A DNA stretch of 64,000 nucleotides from Monosiga brevicollis MX1 (lineage: Eukaryota > Opisthokonta > Choanoflagellata > Craspedida > Salpingoecidae), in contig NW_001865044.1 in NCBI RefSeq assembly GCF_000002865.3, positions 4,309 through 68,308 of the forward strand, given 5' to 3'. This document shows, one piece after another, positions 11,501 through 21,918 of the stretch. Within the stretch, counting starts at the first letter, position 1. Every line of letters starts with the position of its first letter. The notes beneath the pieces are model-generated. The model was not told where the DNA came from and did not search any database. It was given only the letters and a program-made list of their open reading frames with translations. A program made the position numbers and the translations under genes.

Positions 11501-13200
11501 TTATAGTCCGAAACCAATGAGTCTGCGTTGTTTGCATACTCGCCGACTCCGCAGGTGTTAACTTTTCGTGCGCACTGAACATTCAAGCCCTGGCTGGGCT
11601 GATATGAATCTGGCACGAGAAGAGCAGAACGTCAACGAACAGACGCCAAGAGCAGCGGACACTAGTTGGCGGTATTCGCCTGCCCGGCAGACCATGAAAT
11701 GCTTGCTCAGGGCAGAGAAGGAGATCAAGTGGTGCGCACCTCGGCTGCAGGCGACACAGATATTATCAGCTTTGTTGTCGTTCGGATTTGATACCTCCTG
11801 CCCAGGGGAACACACGACGGATTTTGGATAGCACTGCCGGGCTGTGTTATCCTTGATATCCATCCAAGTGCCTGGGGATGGAGATACGGTAAGCCAAAGA
11901 GTTTGAGATGAGGGGTTACCATCGTCAAGCACAAAATTGTACAGCGAGATGAGAAATGGCTGGCAACATACCTTTGGCGCACTTGGAGCATACGCGATTT
12001 TTTGTGGTCCCACCATCGCTTGAGATGTAGTATCCAATGGAGCACGAGCTCCTCTTTGGCTTGCAAGAAGTTGACAAGTGGTTTGAAGCATCTTGATACG
12101 AGCTTGACGGGCAAGTACGACAATTGGTGTTTGCTGAATTGCTGAAGATGGCCCAAGCAAATGCAATGGAGCACGATATGACATGATACAAAGTGGTAAA
12201 CTTCGAACACATGGCAGCAGAAGACGGGAGACACGGACCTGCCGCCATTGGCGTCATAGGTGCCTGCGGAACAATAGGTCTTTGACTTGCATGAAGTGGA
12301 AAGATGCGAGGAGCTATCTTGGTATTTGCCTGATGGCGTGCGCACAAAAATGCGATTCAAATTGGTGTGACCGTGGCGCAGGGAGAAAGGCCCGAGAGTT
12401 GAGGCCAGCAAGTCCGTGAAGAGGAAAGCGGCATAGCAAGCGTACCACTCTCACAGCTCACACATTTCACTGTTTTGTGATAGGTGCCTTTACCGCAGGT
12501 GCCTATGGGCAAGATGTACAGGTGGGCAAAGAAATTGACAGATTTTCTTTTCTCGCTCGATGCGCCCAGAACGGCCGTTGATAGGTGGCAGATGCAAGAA
12601 AGATGCGGGAGCTCATACTGCAGACATCATTGACGGTGTTTTTTCCCGACGAGCAGCCTAAAAGCAAGCAGAAGTGATTGCCAGTCCAAGGATATTAGCA
12701 CAGAGAAAGAGAGCACAAACGATCACAAATTCCTCAGAATTTGGCACATGGGAGGCCCTCGAAAGTTGAGCGACCAGGCACGCACTGTTGCATAAGCCAG
12801 ACCCGCTACCCCATCCTTTGGGACAGCGACAAGTACTGTCGCACCTGACGTCTATTCATGCAGAAGAGAGGAAAAAAAGCCCCCCCCCCCCCCCCCCGAA
12901 AAAAATGGCCCCCAACCCGTGAGAACCAACGAGCGGACGAGCACATGGGGGCAGGCTGAACAAGTACGCACGGCAAGAGTCATCACAACTGCTGTCGCAG
13001 CGCCCCGCATCCCACGCATCACATTTGTCGCTGTAACATGCCGCTTGGTGAGCTGGGTGTCAAGCAAACAGGCCCACCCATTGTGTAGGAGGAAGCGAAA
13101 AACGAACCAGCCGGCGTCGCAATAGCGTGTGCAGCTGCCGCATCCTTCGCCACTGTAAGCGTAATCTGAAGCACGGCGCTAAAACATTTTTGGCGTTGTC
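5579..13200 (-). CDS. receptor tyrosine kinase with HYR-like, sushi, EGF and cysteine-rich repeats and a tyrosine-repeat tail
   Basis: Well-supported exons on the minus strand are 11171-11025, 10835-7747, 7594-7438, 7338-5864 and 5785-5579. The large exon encodes two HYR/DUF5011-like modules (EYTATDSSDN), a sushi-like module starting CGAVPFSN, a cysteine-rich stretch, calcium-type EGF (DIDECVASSFAC), further EGF modules, one membrane helix (about 8345-8265) followed by RRKKKG, and the kinase N-lobe (GHGAFG, catalytic Lys in CAAKTL). The kinase continues across introns: HRDLAARN, SDFGLAR, PVKWMAPES and SDVWSFGV are all intact, so the kinase should be active. The roughly 500-residue tail carries tandem tyrosine-rich repeats. 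Upstream, 12420-11480 holds short exons coding TNFR/GCC2-like cysteine repeats (YQDSSSHLSTSC, CSIGYYISSDGG), and 13130-12960 more cysteine-rich pieces. I could not place the signal peptide or first exon, so the 5' boundary is approximate. Role: surface receptor signalling by tyrosine phosphorylation. Confidence 0.88.
5900..7010 (-). repeat. tandem coding repeat in the RTK tail, about 5.5 copies of 60-70 residues
   Basis: Successive units share the order GAWMGADxYESQLQGDEL, then ELYDNELND, then EEIIYDDGVDAE, then EELYATVADL. Each unit therefore offers three to five tyrosines in conserved settings. YDNE/YGNE fits the pYxN motif bound by Grb2-type SH2 domains; YEAI resembles the pYE-x-I motif of Src-type SH2 domains. 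That these are docking sites is an inference from motif knowledge. Units nearest the kinase are most alike, and the last units are shorter and diverged. Confidence 0.8.
12880..12897. repeat. C18 homopolymer
   Basis: Eighteen C flanked by short A runs, in the 5' part of the kinase gene between cysteine-rich exons. Read on the minus strand it is T-run, G18, T-run, so it is probably intronic. A similar tract lies in the neighbouring gene's intron at 13789-13821. Confidence 0.85.
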
Positions 13201-13261
13201 AGGCGCCATGGCAAGAACCATGACAAATGGTTGGCGATGGTTGACAGGGGAGTGTGATGAG

Positions 13262-13786
13262 CTACCCTGAACTGACTTTGCGCGTTATGGAGTCGTCATT
13301 GGAGGCTGGTCGGGCGATGAGTTCGGCAAGGCGCGTGGAGGGGAGCGTGTATTCTGATGCAGTGAGTTGGTTGGGCAGAACGGGCGCCACGTGCACGTCT
13401 TTGAAGCGAAAATTGAGCCACCGGAACCCCAGGTCGGCTCGAAGAAGCTGCTCCTTCAGCTCGTTGCAAGCTCGCGTGGTCGCTGTGCGGCTGCACTCGT
13501 CGACCACCAAATCAATCCAAGTGGCGGAGGGCGGTATAACTTGATAGGTGGCGTGGGCACTAAGGCCGGTCGTGTTGGCTCGGGCAAAATGGACGACGCC
13601 GCGTGGAATGTAGAGCAGCTCATTCTCCTGCAAATCCAAGGTGCGACATTCCATACCAGCAAGCTGTTCGTCGGTGTAGGAGGTGCAACCTTGAGCGGGC
13701 GCAGCAAAGTTATGTGCACAAGGGTGAGGGGGCGCAGTTTATGCTGAATCATCTTGCGTAAAGAGCGACGCTGCCCTTCCCCTGAC

Positions 13787-13818
<32 letters not shown>

Positions 13819-14528
13819 AAACAATCGGAGGCCAAGCACGTTGAGCGGACCCCGGGCTTCAACTGGCGACAAACCTTCAAAGGCCGACTTGGCCAGTTCA
13901 GCACGGAGAGCACGATCTGCAAAGGTACAGTTCGTGCAGTCGGGCGCCTTGGGCGCGCAGAGGGTCCAGAGCTTGCTGCCGGCCCACTGGTGCACAAAGA
14001 CATCACCACCATCGGTATGCGGGCTCAGGGCGCGCTGGCTGGGCGGTGAGATGTAAAAGTGGTCTGAGATGACCACTCCCAGATGGTCTTGAATCTGCCG
14101 AGAAATGTCGTTGCTGACGGTAAAGGCGTGCATGGATGAGGACAAGGAGGGGTCTTGTTCAGGTTTAATCACGAGCGAGTAGCCAGCTGTCAGCAGACTG
14201 TCCACAGTTGCGACGGTTTCATCGATCGAGTCCAAAACCACAACCTCGCCGGCGCTGTCGCGCAGCGAGACGACGCCAGCCTCAAGAAGCTGACCCATTG
14301 TCTGATCGAGTTGCTTGTGCAGGAGCGGCCAGTCGGCATATTCGGGAAGGGTGGATACGATGGCAGTGTCAATCTGTAGCATGGGGTCGACCGAAATGAT
14401 GGGGCTGGCCCCAGCTTCCGACAGTGCATGTAGTGCGCTGGCGGCAGCCATGTCGATGGGCACGGCGTGCGTTATAGCAGCCAGAATCCACAGACTTGTG
14501 GCCGCCACAGCTTGTGCGCGTCCGATCA
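13262..14528 (-). CDS. secreted JmjC/cupin_4-type 2-oxoglutarate oxygenase-like protein
   Basis: Two exons: 14528-13875 and 13689-13262, joined in phase 1 over a 185-base intron (GTTTGT...AAG). I chose ATG 14528 because it opens a signal peptide (MIGRAQAVAATSLWILAAI, likely cut after THA); the upstream reading frame has only GTG. The fold signature is that of JmjC/cupin_4 oxygenases (the MINA53/NO66 group): PHTDGGDVFVHQWAGSKLW supplies the HxD iron ligands and the following core strand, and ELLYIPRGVVHFA, after the intron, supplies the distal His. The predicted protein is about 360 residues. Family members hydroxylate proteins using Fe(II) and 2-oxoglutarate. The secretory signal is unusual, as MINA/NO66 are nuclear. 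The target is unknown. The kinase gene lies closely downstream on the same strand. Confidence 0.75.
13789..13821. repeat. C20-A13 homopolymer pair in intron
   Basis: Twenty C followed by thirteen A on the plus strand, lying inside the single intron of the oxygenase gene. In the transcribed sense it is a T run followed by a G run. Confidence 0.9.
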
Positions 14529-15563
14529 TGGGGCCGGTGCTGGTGCGGAGCCGTTTACAAATCTTGCAAACACTGCCGGGCCGCTGCTGCAGAGAAATTC
14601 GCCTCACCACCTTTGCAGCAGAACATGAAGTAGACGAGACGGCTTGAGTGTTGGATCACCAACCATGCTTGTTGTTTTCGTCGGACTCGTGTCCCAAATG
14701 TAGACTGTAACACACTTTTCTACTTAGTCCGCCCACTCGGCTTGTAACAGTGACACGCTCGATCACGTGTGCCTTGTGCCAACGTTCTGATAGGACTCTT
14801 TCAAATGCTTTCGTTCGTTGTCAACAACGCCCATGGACTGCTTTGACGACAGGTCTGGCAAAAAAAAAAAGTGGCCATGGCACTGCGACACGTTACAGGC
14901 CACCATGGTTGGCGGGTCTCATCCTCGATTCATTCACAACTCGTTTTCCTCTGCGTTGGCAGGCCCCGCTCAGGCGACGACCCCACGAAGGTGCGCAAGA
15001 TCACTCTGAGTCTAAGCCCTTCAACCAGCAGTCATAGGTTTAATAACAAAAAGGCTCTTGGTATGCTGATGTAAAAGCTGACAACCTGATACAGAACGAC
15101 TGGCAAAAAAAAATAAGAGAGGCCAACAGCACCATGTATTCCCATCTGGTCACCCACGATAGTACTAGCATGGCCCAACATGGCTTAACTGCGGCGATCG
15201 GACGAGAGCCGGTGTATTCCATGTGGTATGACCGTTGGCGATCACTTGAGGTATAGTAAAGTATATAAAGTCAAACTTGATCATGATTAGGATTGACACC
15301 TTGAAGCAATGTTTGCACGACTCTTCGTTCTGCTCGTGTGAGCGTCCTTAAGAACGACTGTCATGAACATGACATTGTCGTCGCAACCTGGCCATCATGC
15401 GCGTGCTCGCATCTGGACGTACACGCCGCCGCCACGATGCAGGCAGAAGGTTTAATGATATGTGAGAGTGAAAGTGAGGATGTTATTCGATTAAGGAAGT
15501 AAAACAAAGAAAAGTTTCCTTGCAGATCAGTTCAGATACAGAGGCTTTAATATGCCTGTTTGC
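14529..15563. other. intergenic, no supported gene
   Basis: About 1 kb between the oxygenase start and the flavohemoglobin stop. It has no ORF with recognisable content. A TATA-like stretch (agtatataaagtc) lies at about 15251-15263 on the plus strand, but no coding exon follows it, so I do not call a promoter. Confidence 0.5.
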
Positions 15564-16781
15564 TTAGTGGGTGTCGACGGCTGGGCCATAGAGTTCATGT
15601 CGGATTCGACCGTCAGGAATGCCTTGTGAGCGCAACTCCTTGACTGTGTCGACCACAAAGTCGCGGGGACCGCACAGGAAGAAGGTGGCGTCATCCCAAA
15701 GGTTATTGCTTTGGCAAGCAGCGGCAATGTCAGCTGGCTGGAGAGGCGCTGCGGCCGAGGCAACCTGCGTCACTTCGGGACGGGCAGCTGCGATCTCATC
15801 GGCAAAGATTTGCTCGTGGCCGGGGGCGGGGTTGTAGAAAAATCCGGTGCGCTTGCCAGCAGCCGCCGCCGCCGGCATCATGGCCATCATGGGTGTGATG
15901 CCGTTTCGGGCAGAGATGAAGACCTCAGTGCCCGTCGTGACACCGTCACGTGTAAAGATACCAAAGGGTGGTCGAACGTTGATGACACTGCCGACGGCAA
16001 TGTGTTCGTGGAGCCAGTTGGAGACCTTGCCCTGAGGCGCACCGGCGTCACGGGCGAGGGCTCGTTGAACGGTGACGCGCACGCCATCGGATCCAGAGGC
16101 AGCTTGTGAGACGGTGTAGTGGCGGGGCGCCGTCACCGCTTCGTCCGTGTCGAGGCACAACGTCAAGAACTGGCCAGGCTTGAAGGCAGGGGGCTGCGTG
16201 CCATCAGCGGGCTTGAGATAAAAGGAGGCAAAATCGGGGGCCTCTTCCACAATGCGGCTGACTTCAAAGGCCTTGGTCTGGCGGGCGTCCCAGTTGTCGA
16301 GGGCAGCGGTAGCTTGGTCGTAAATGTTGGCTTCCAGCTCGATGCAGGCCTGGGCCACGTGCATCACCACCTCAGACCAAGCGGCACCAATCTCCGGGGT
16401 AACAGCGTCGCCCAGAACCTCGGCGACGGCACCCATAAAGTTGTCGTGAACAATGCCATAATGCTCGGGCAAGACCCCCAAGGCACAATGCTTGTGAGCA
16501 ATCAAGTCGAGGGCAGGGGCGATGGCGGCCAGGTTGTTGATGTGTCCGACAGCAGCCACAATCGAGTTGGCCAGGGCCTGGGGCTGGCGCTTTTGACGTT
16601 GGTTGGCCATGTTGAAGAAGGCCTTGACCTCGGGATTGTTGGCAAACATGCGTGGATAGAACGTGGAGGTGATGGTTTGAATGTTGGCGGCCACGACTGG
16701 AGCAGTGGCCTCGACAATCTTCATCGTGGAAGCGGAAACGCTAGAGTGCAAAGCACTCGTGGCTGCTTTTGCGGCTGCCAT
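15564..16781 (-). CDS. flavohemoglobin, nitric oxide dioxygenase (intronless)
   Basis: A single uninterrupted reading frame of 405 residues from ATG 16781; an upstream extension has only a GTG. The N-terminal globin has FYPRMFANNPEVKAFFN and NQRQKRQPQAL (distal-pocket region) and proximal His in LIAHKHCALGVLPEHY. The FAD-binding reductase domain has RHYTVSQA, and the NAD(P)H-binding part has RNGITPMMAMM and the FFLCGPRDFV near the end. This is the full Hmp-like order (globin-FAD-NAD) at the usual length. It converts NO plus O2 plus NAD(P)H to nitrate and protects against nitrosative stress. The N-terminus before the globin is Ala/Ser-rich and could be a weak targeting sequence. Absence of introns among intron-rich neighbours fits acquisition from bacteria or retroposition; both are inferences. 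Confidence 0.93.
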   Translation of the reverse strand: MAAAKAATSALHSSVSASTMKIVEATAPVVAANIQTITSTFYPRMFANNPEVKAFFNMANQRQKRQPQALANSIVAAVGHINNLAAIAPALDLIAHKHCALGVLPEHYGIVHDNFMGAVAEVLGDAVTPEIGAAWSEVVMHVAQACIELEANIYDQATAALDNWDARQTKAFEVSRIVEEAPDFASFYLKPADGTQPPAFKPGQFLTLCLDTDEAVTAPRHYTVSQAASGSDGVRVTVQRALARDAGAPQGKVSNWLHEHIAVGSVINVRPPFGIFTRDGVTTGTEVFISARNGITPMMAMMPAAAAAGKRTGFFYNPAPGHEQIFADEIAAARPEVTQVASAAAPLQPADIAAACQSNNLWDDATFFLCGPRDFVVDTVKELRSQGIPDGRIRHELYGPAVDTH

Positions 16782-17649
16782 GGCGCTGGAGACGAACAAT
16801 ACTTGGAAGAAGCGTCGGACCGAGCTCGGCTCCACAGGAGATGGCTGCGAGCTGGGCTAGATGAAAAATGGCACTGTTCAGGAATCGATGCGAACAAGAA
16901 TCAGTCGGGGCTCCAGGCCAGGGCACGTAGGGTAGCTACAGTCCTGACGCGGCGCATCATCGGGGGTGGGGGGGGGCGAGGCAGGGCCCTATCTTGCATG
17001 GTGGCCCACTCTGCCACGCAAGCCCGATTCCAAAAGGACTTTGCTCCTTTGCCATTCAACGCTCTTTCGTCACACACCATCGCACACCATCGCACACCAT
17101 CGCACACCCTTAGCCCAGCCATGACACATGATACGAGCACGAGGCACGAGGTACGCGATACACCCAATCCGGCCAATCCCTCGAGTGATTACATCATCCC
17201 ACGCCCTAAGCTAGAAAAACGTCTGAAGCACGTCTTTCGTCAGTGACAGAGGTTTTGGTCGCCCCCATGCAATACTCAATTTCAATATAACATCCCTTAA
17301 ATAAAGAATTGCTAAAGTAAGTTAATTGACACACTATCGCAGCGAGCGGGTCTGTTGATGTTTTTTCAAAAGGTCAGTCAGTGCAAACAGCTCGTGCTCA
17401 GTGGCAACGGGGCAGGTCAGTGGCAGTGCCGAAGCATGGGTGTGCAGTAGTGGCAGGGGCAGTGACGAGTGTGTCGGGGTGCATGTGTGTAAATGTGTCT
17501 CAGCGTTTGGTTGTGGCGGGCACTTTTTCTTTTGGTCTGTCGGCGCTTGATCCCGATCTCGTTTGTGCGTTGTGTGAGTCCTCCTTTCATGTTGGCTTGA
17601 ATGGCGCGATCGTGGGTGTGCCATAGAATTGTAATCGGTGCCACTTGGA
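16782..17649. promoter_or_regulatory. divergent intergenic region (flavohemoglobin / GH31)
   Basis: About 870 bases separate two genes transcribed away from each other, so both promoters should be here. It contains a G-rich tract at about 16967-16977 and a short tandem decamer at 17073-17108 (CGCACACCAT repeated). No TATA box or known site stands out. The many short ORFs look fortuitous. Confidence 0.5.
17073..17108. repeat. tandem decamer CGCACACCAT, about 3.5 copies
   Basis: Three to four near-perfect copies in direct tandem between the divergent flavohemoglobin and GH31 genes. It could be a small minisatellite or clustered protein-binding sites; the sequence alone does not decide. Confidence 0.8.
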
Positions 17650-20600
17650 ATGATGCGCTCAAACGCGGTCGGCCATGGCATGGCCCTGGCCGTGGGCATA
17701 TTTCTGTCCCTCTCGCTCCATGTGCTTGCCGATGAAGTGGATCTGGGCAACGTGCGTGTGCAGGCGCTCTCTCCCACTTTGGTGCGAGTCGAGCCCAAAG
17801 GTCCCATGGGGTACTACAATGACACGTCCATGAGCGTGGTCAATCGTGATTTCGCCGGCGTTCCCATTGAGCCAGTAACGCAGACCAACGGAGCCTATCT
17901 GGTCAAGACAGCGTATTACACCGTGGTCGTCAACATCTCCAACACCCCACCAACACCCCAGCCCCTGTGCTCGGGCCTCAAAGGCTACGACATTCAAGAT
18001 GGCGTCCGCGTCCCCGACCATCCCGATGGCATAGCAGCCACCACAGTCGAGGAATGCTGCACTGCCTGCGGGCAGGATCCGGTTGGTGCTTTGCTTATGA
18101 CAATCCGATGGGTGGTTGCTATTAAAACCATGAATAGGGAAGGGTTTGAGAAATTTTTTTTTTTTTTTTTTTTTTCCTTCTGTTCAAAAAAATGTTGTTT
18201 GCACCTTGCTCATCCGCCGCTCCGCCCAAACGGCTCTCATCACCGCTTTGGGGTCGTTGTAATCCAGGACTGTACGGTATGGATTCTTGACTCGGATGGC
18301 AAGATGTGCTACCTGATGCAGTCAACCACGGGCATCAAGCCGGCCAATCGCATCCTCGGCGGCAACTTCACCGCTCTCAACAGTGGCGTCGTTGTCACCA
18401 TTCTCGCCCCAAATGGCACAGTCTTGTATGGCCCCACCGATTCGGGACTGGTCAGCAACGCCATGGCTTTCCCCGCTCCTCAAACCGACGCCATCTTTGC
18501 CGTTGCCGACTTTCCGCGCTTCTACGTCCCTTCCTGGGGTTTGTTCAACGCCCCAAATGTCCTACCCTCGGCTCTTTGCTTGATTGTCGCCTCTTTATCT
18601 CACACCACAGAGGCTCTTCCCCTCCCCTCACGCTTTTGGTTTGCTGTTCTTTGGGCGTAGGACCTATGCCCGCTCCCGAGGACGCTCCCATGGACCCAGC
18701 GACAATCGCCACCAACGGCTATGACTTTCGAAACAATGTTGCAGGCGACACCTACTATTTTTTGCTTGGCGCGTCCGTCGATGACTACCACCATGCGCGC
18801 CGCGAGGTTCTCCAGCTGACGGGACCAACCCCCCTTCTGCCCGACTTTTCGTTTGGCACCTGGTTCACTTACTGGCACAGCTACACCCAATCGGAGGCTG
18901 AAGGTGAGGTGAATCGTTGGATCAACGACTCTCTTCCCATTGACGTGTGGGCCCTCGACATGAACTGGCGGTATGTGGTTCTTTCCGGCTGGATCATACC
19001 TTGTATCTACCCGTGGACTTGTGGACTCCTCGCGTCCAGTCTCCCATGAGAAGGTGCACTCCAGAGTATGATTCATTTGGTAATTTGTTTTTCTCTTGAT
19101 CCTGGCATTCTTTTTCCCAGCACCACCAACGCCAACACGGACCACTACTGTGCGTTTGACCGCGTTTGCGCGTTGCTCGCTCCTGGTCGTACGCGTGCCC
19201 ACTCAGCTGCGACGTTGCTGCGCTTACCTGTCCCGCTCACTAGACGACAACCCCAACACGGACCTCTTCCCCAGCTTTGATGACTGGTTCAAGTTTCTGG
19301 AGGATCGCAAGCTGCGGTGCGTGGTCTGGCGCGTTGCCACACTTGCTTTGTTCAAAACCACGCTAAAGACTGACTCCCTATCCTCTTTTTACCACATTAG
19401 CACTTACTTCAACGACCATCCTTACCCACAAGCCCGTACGTGTTCTTGAATGCATGCGTTGAAACGACCCCCTGATCAGCCCGTTGGCATTTCCCAAAGA
19501 TTTCTTTTTCTTTTCTTTTTTTTTTCTTTTTTTCTTTTTTTTTATTATTTTGAAACGCTCTCAATCGCTGGGCCTTTGAACGCTTGTTTTTGCACTTTGA
19601 CAGCTCAAACTTCAGCCGAAGAGGTTGCATTTCGATGGGAGGGCCTTACCAGCTGGCTCTCGCGTGGATTGACCTATTGGTTTGTCGATAAAGCTCTTCA
19701 AAGCCGATGCCACACCGACGACTCGCTTGTCGCCATGTCCTCATGCGTCTTACTGTCGGGTCGCATCAGGTGGTTTGATGCCAACTGGAAATTCTCAATT
19801 CCACCACCGAATGTCCTTGGTGCGTATATTCAAGGCCAACATGCTTTGGGACAATTATCGTTTGCTTTTGGCTTTTTCCATACTGTTGCATTGGGATATG
19901 GGTGCATGATTGTTTCCTTGAGCGTGCACGCGTATCAGTGGAAGCCCCAAGGCTTGGCGGTTGCTCACTTGGCACGATGTGGCAGGCAATACAACGGGAC
20001 TGGCGTGGGACGGCTACGTACGCGTTTGCTGTGAATTATGCGTGCCTGTGGCGCTGTTTTTTTTGTTTTTTTTTTTGTTTTTTTTTTATGTTTTTCGCAT
20101 CAAAGGCGACAAAGCCAGCTCGCTGGATGGCCAGGACTAGCCCCTCACTGCTTTTTTTCTTTTTTTCTTTTTTTTTCACAGACAAATGTGGCTTGGGCCT
20201 CGCACATCTACTACACCACTGTTCAGTTGTACAATGAAATGTATCGCGACCCCTCATTCCCAGCCCCCATCATTCTCAACAAGTATGCACGGGACAATAA
20301 TGTGCCCGGTGACATTCAGCACGAGCACGCTAGCCACCATCGCTACCCCGTGGTACGCCAAATCATGTCTGAGGGTAAAGCGTTTCTGGGTGTGTCCTCT
20401 AGTCCTCTAACACGGTTGCCCGTCTTGTTGTGTGTGGCGTTTGCCAATGCCTGTGGGTTTCTCGACGCCGCCAGTGGTGGACGGGCGATGGCGTGCCACT
20501 GCAGGCAAGCGTGCAGAGCATGGTCAATGCTGGTGTCTACGATCTCAAGCCGTATCTTCACTCGGACTGCGGTGGTGACTACCGTGGCTCTGCAGGGGAC

Positions 20601-21740
20601 CTGATGCGCTGGGTGTCCCATTGCGCCTTTGGGACCATCTTGCGGCTGCATGGCAGCCCGCATCAGCCTTGGAGCTATGACAATCATACTGAGAATGTGT
20701 TGCGCTCCTACTTTGACATGCGGTGCGTGCGGCCCTGTCTTTGAAAAGCCAAGCGGGTCGATCTTGCGTGTGGCTATGGATGCTCATATGAACCATGCGT
20801 CGACTTGTCGTAATTTCGGATCGCACGCATCCGATTTGCTTGACAGATACAAGCTGATCCCATCCCTCGTGACGGCTGGAGCCCTGGCCACGGCGACGGG
20901 CTTTCCTCTTGTGGTTCGCGGCGACCTGTTTTGGCCAGAGCACGGCGCCTTGGCTGCCTCGGACGAGCAGTATTTCTTCCTGAATGACACTCTGGTCGCG
21001 CCCATTTGGAACTCGACGCTCAACACGACGACGCGTGCAGTGTGGATTCCACCTGGCACCTGGATTGAGGCCTGGACAGGAGCGCAGGTTTCGGGCCCTT
21101 TGGTGCGTTCTATGGGATAGAAGGAGAAGAAAAACATGACCAACGTTTTGATGCAAGAGACGGTCTCCTGACATGATATGTTAACTCTGTGGTCCCCTCC
21201 CTTCTCCCCCTTTCCCCCTTTCTTTTTGTCGTGTTCTAGAGCACGACGGTGAGCAAACCATACGAGCAAATTCCCATGTGGCACAAGTCGGACAGCGTTG
21301 CGTTGATGACTGCCACGCCTGGGGTGCGTGCCGAAGGCCAAGACTGGTCAACGCTCGTGCTGGAAGTATTCGTGAGCGGCAAACAGGTGCAACTGTCCCG
21401 CCCCTATTTTGACCGCGAGCGTCAACAGCTCATGAACATTGCCGTCGAGGTCAAGGCCGGTCAGCTGCATGTCAGCGTGGGTGAATTGCGTGATCATGGC
21501 GTCAGTAGCGCCTTTGTGGTGCGTGTGCATACGCGACCCAACGCAAGCCTAGTTGTGGCGCCGCACCTCGCTCAAAATGAATTGGAGCAACCCTTGAACG
21601 TGCGTGTCTTGGCGCCAAAGGCATGTGACGAGGCTCATCAGCCTTTTGCCGGTTCGGGTGCCCGCCCCGCGTGTCGCGAGGGCGACCTGATCGAGGTCGA
21701 GCTCCCCGCCACGGCACGCACGTTGCAGTTGACCTTGTGA
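17650..21740 (+). CDS. secreted glycoside hydrolase family 31 (alpha-glucosidase-like)
   Basis: Starts at ATG 17650 with a signal peptide (MRSNAVGHGMALAVGIFL..., cut near LADEV). Clear exons include 17650-18081, 18268-18538, 18661-18970 and one starting 19121; further exons run to the TGA at 21738-21740. After an N-terminal beta region and a small cysteine module (VEECCTACGQDPDCTVWILD across the intron) comes the GH31 barrel: FGTWFTYWHSYTQSE, LDMNWRTTNANTD, DNPNTDLFPSFDDW, the probable nucleophile segment RGLTYWWFDANWKF (split by an intron at 19679), and the probable acid/base segment HSDCGGDYRG. The C-terminal beta domains follow (APIWNSTLNTTTRAVWIPPG). GH31 enzymes cleave alpha-linked sugars; this one probably digests food-derived or wall glycans outside the cell or in food vacuoles. 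The junction near 19165-19240 is unclear and may be a GC-AG intron. Some introns carry long T runs. Confidence 0.88.
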
Positions 21741-21918
21741 GGCTTTCCTCATCTGCACGTTGGTGTCATCACAGCCTGAATTGAAGGCTTACGCGCATAC
21801 CCAACGCCCTGCCAGTCATTTCCCCTACAGTCCCGCCATGCCATGCATATGATCCACTTTTGATCAACACACACACACACACACACACAAAACCACAACA
21901 TCTTGTCGACAACAAACC

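Noticed and set aside
15251-15263. TATA-like sequence on the plus strand.
   Set aside because: No coding exon or gene start follows; the adjacent genes run on the minus strand.
16119-17246. 375-codon plus-strand ORF.
   Set aside because: It is the antisense shadow of the flavohemoglobin gene, whose domains are unmistakable.
18081-18112. Shifted frame reading GWCFAYDNPMGGCY after the first GH31 exon, suggesting a frameshift.
   Set aside because: Splicing 18081 to 18268 in phase gives a better cysteine-module continuation (DPDCTVWILDSDG), so the shifted reading is probably chance.
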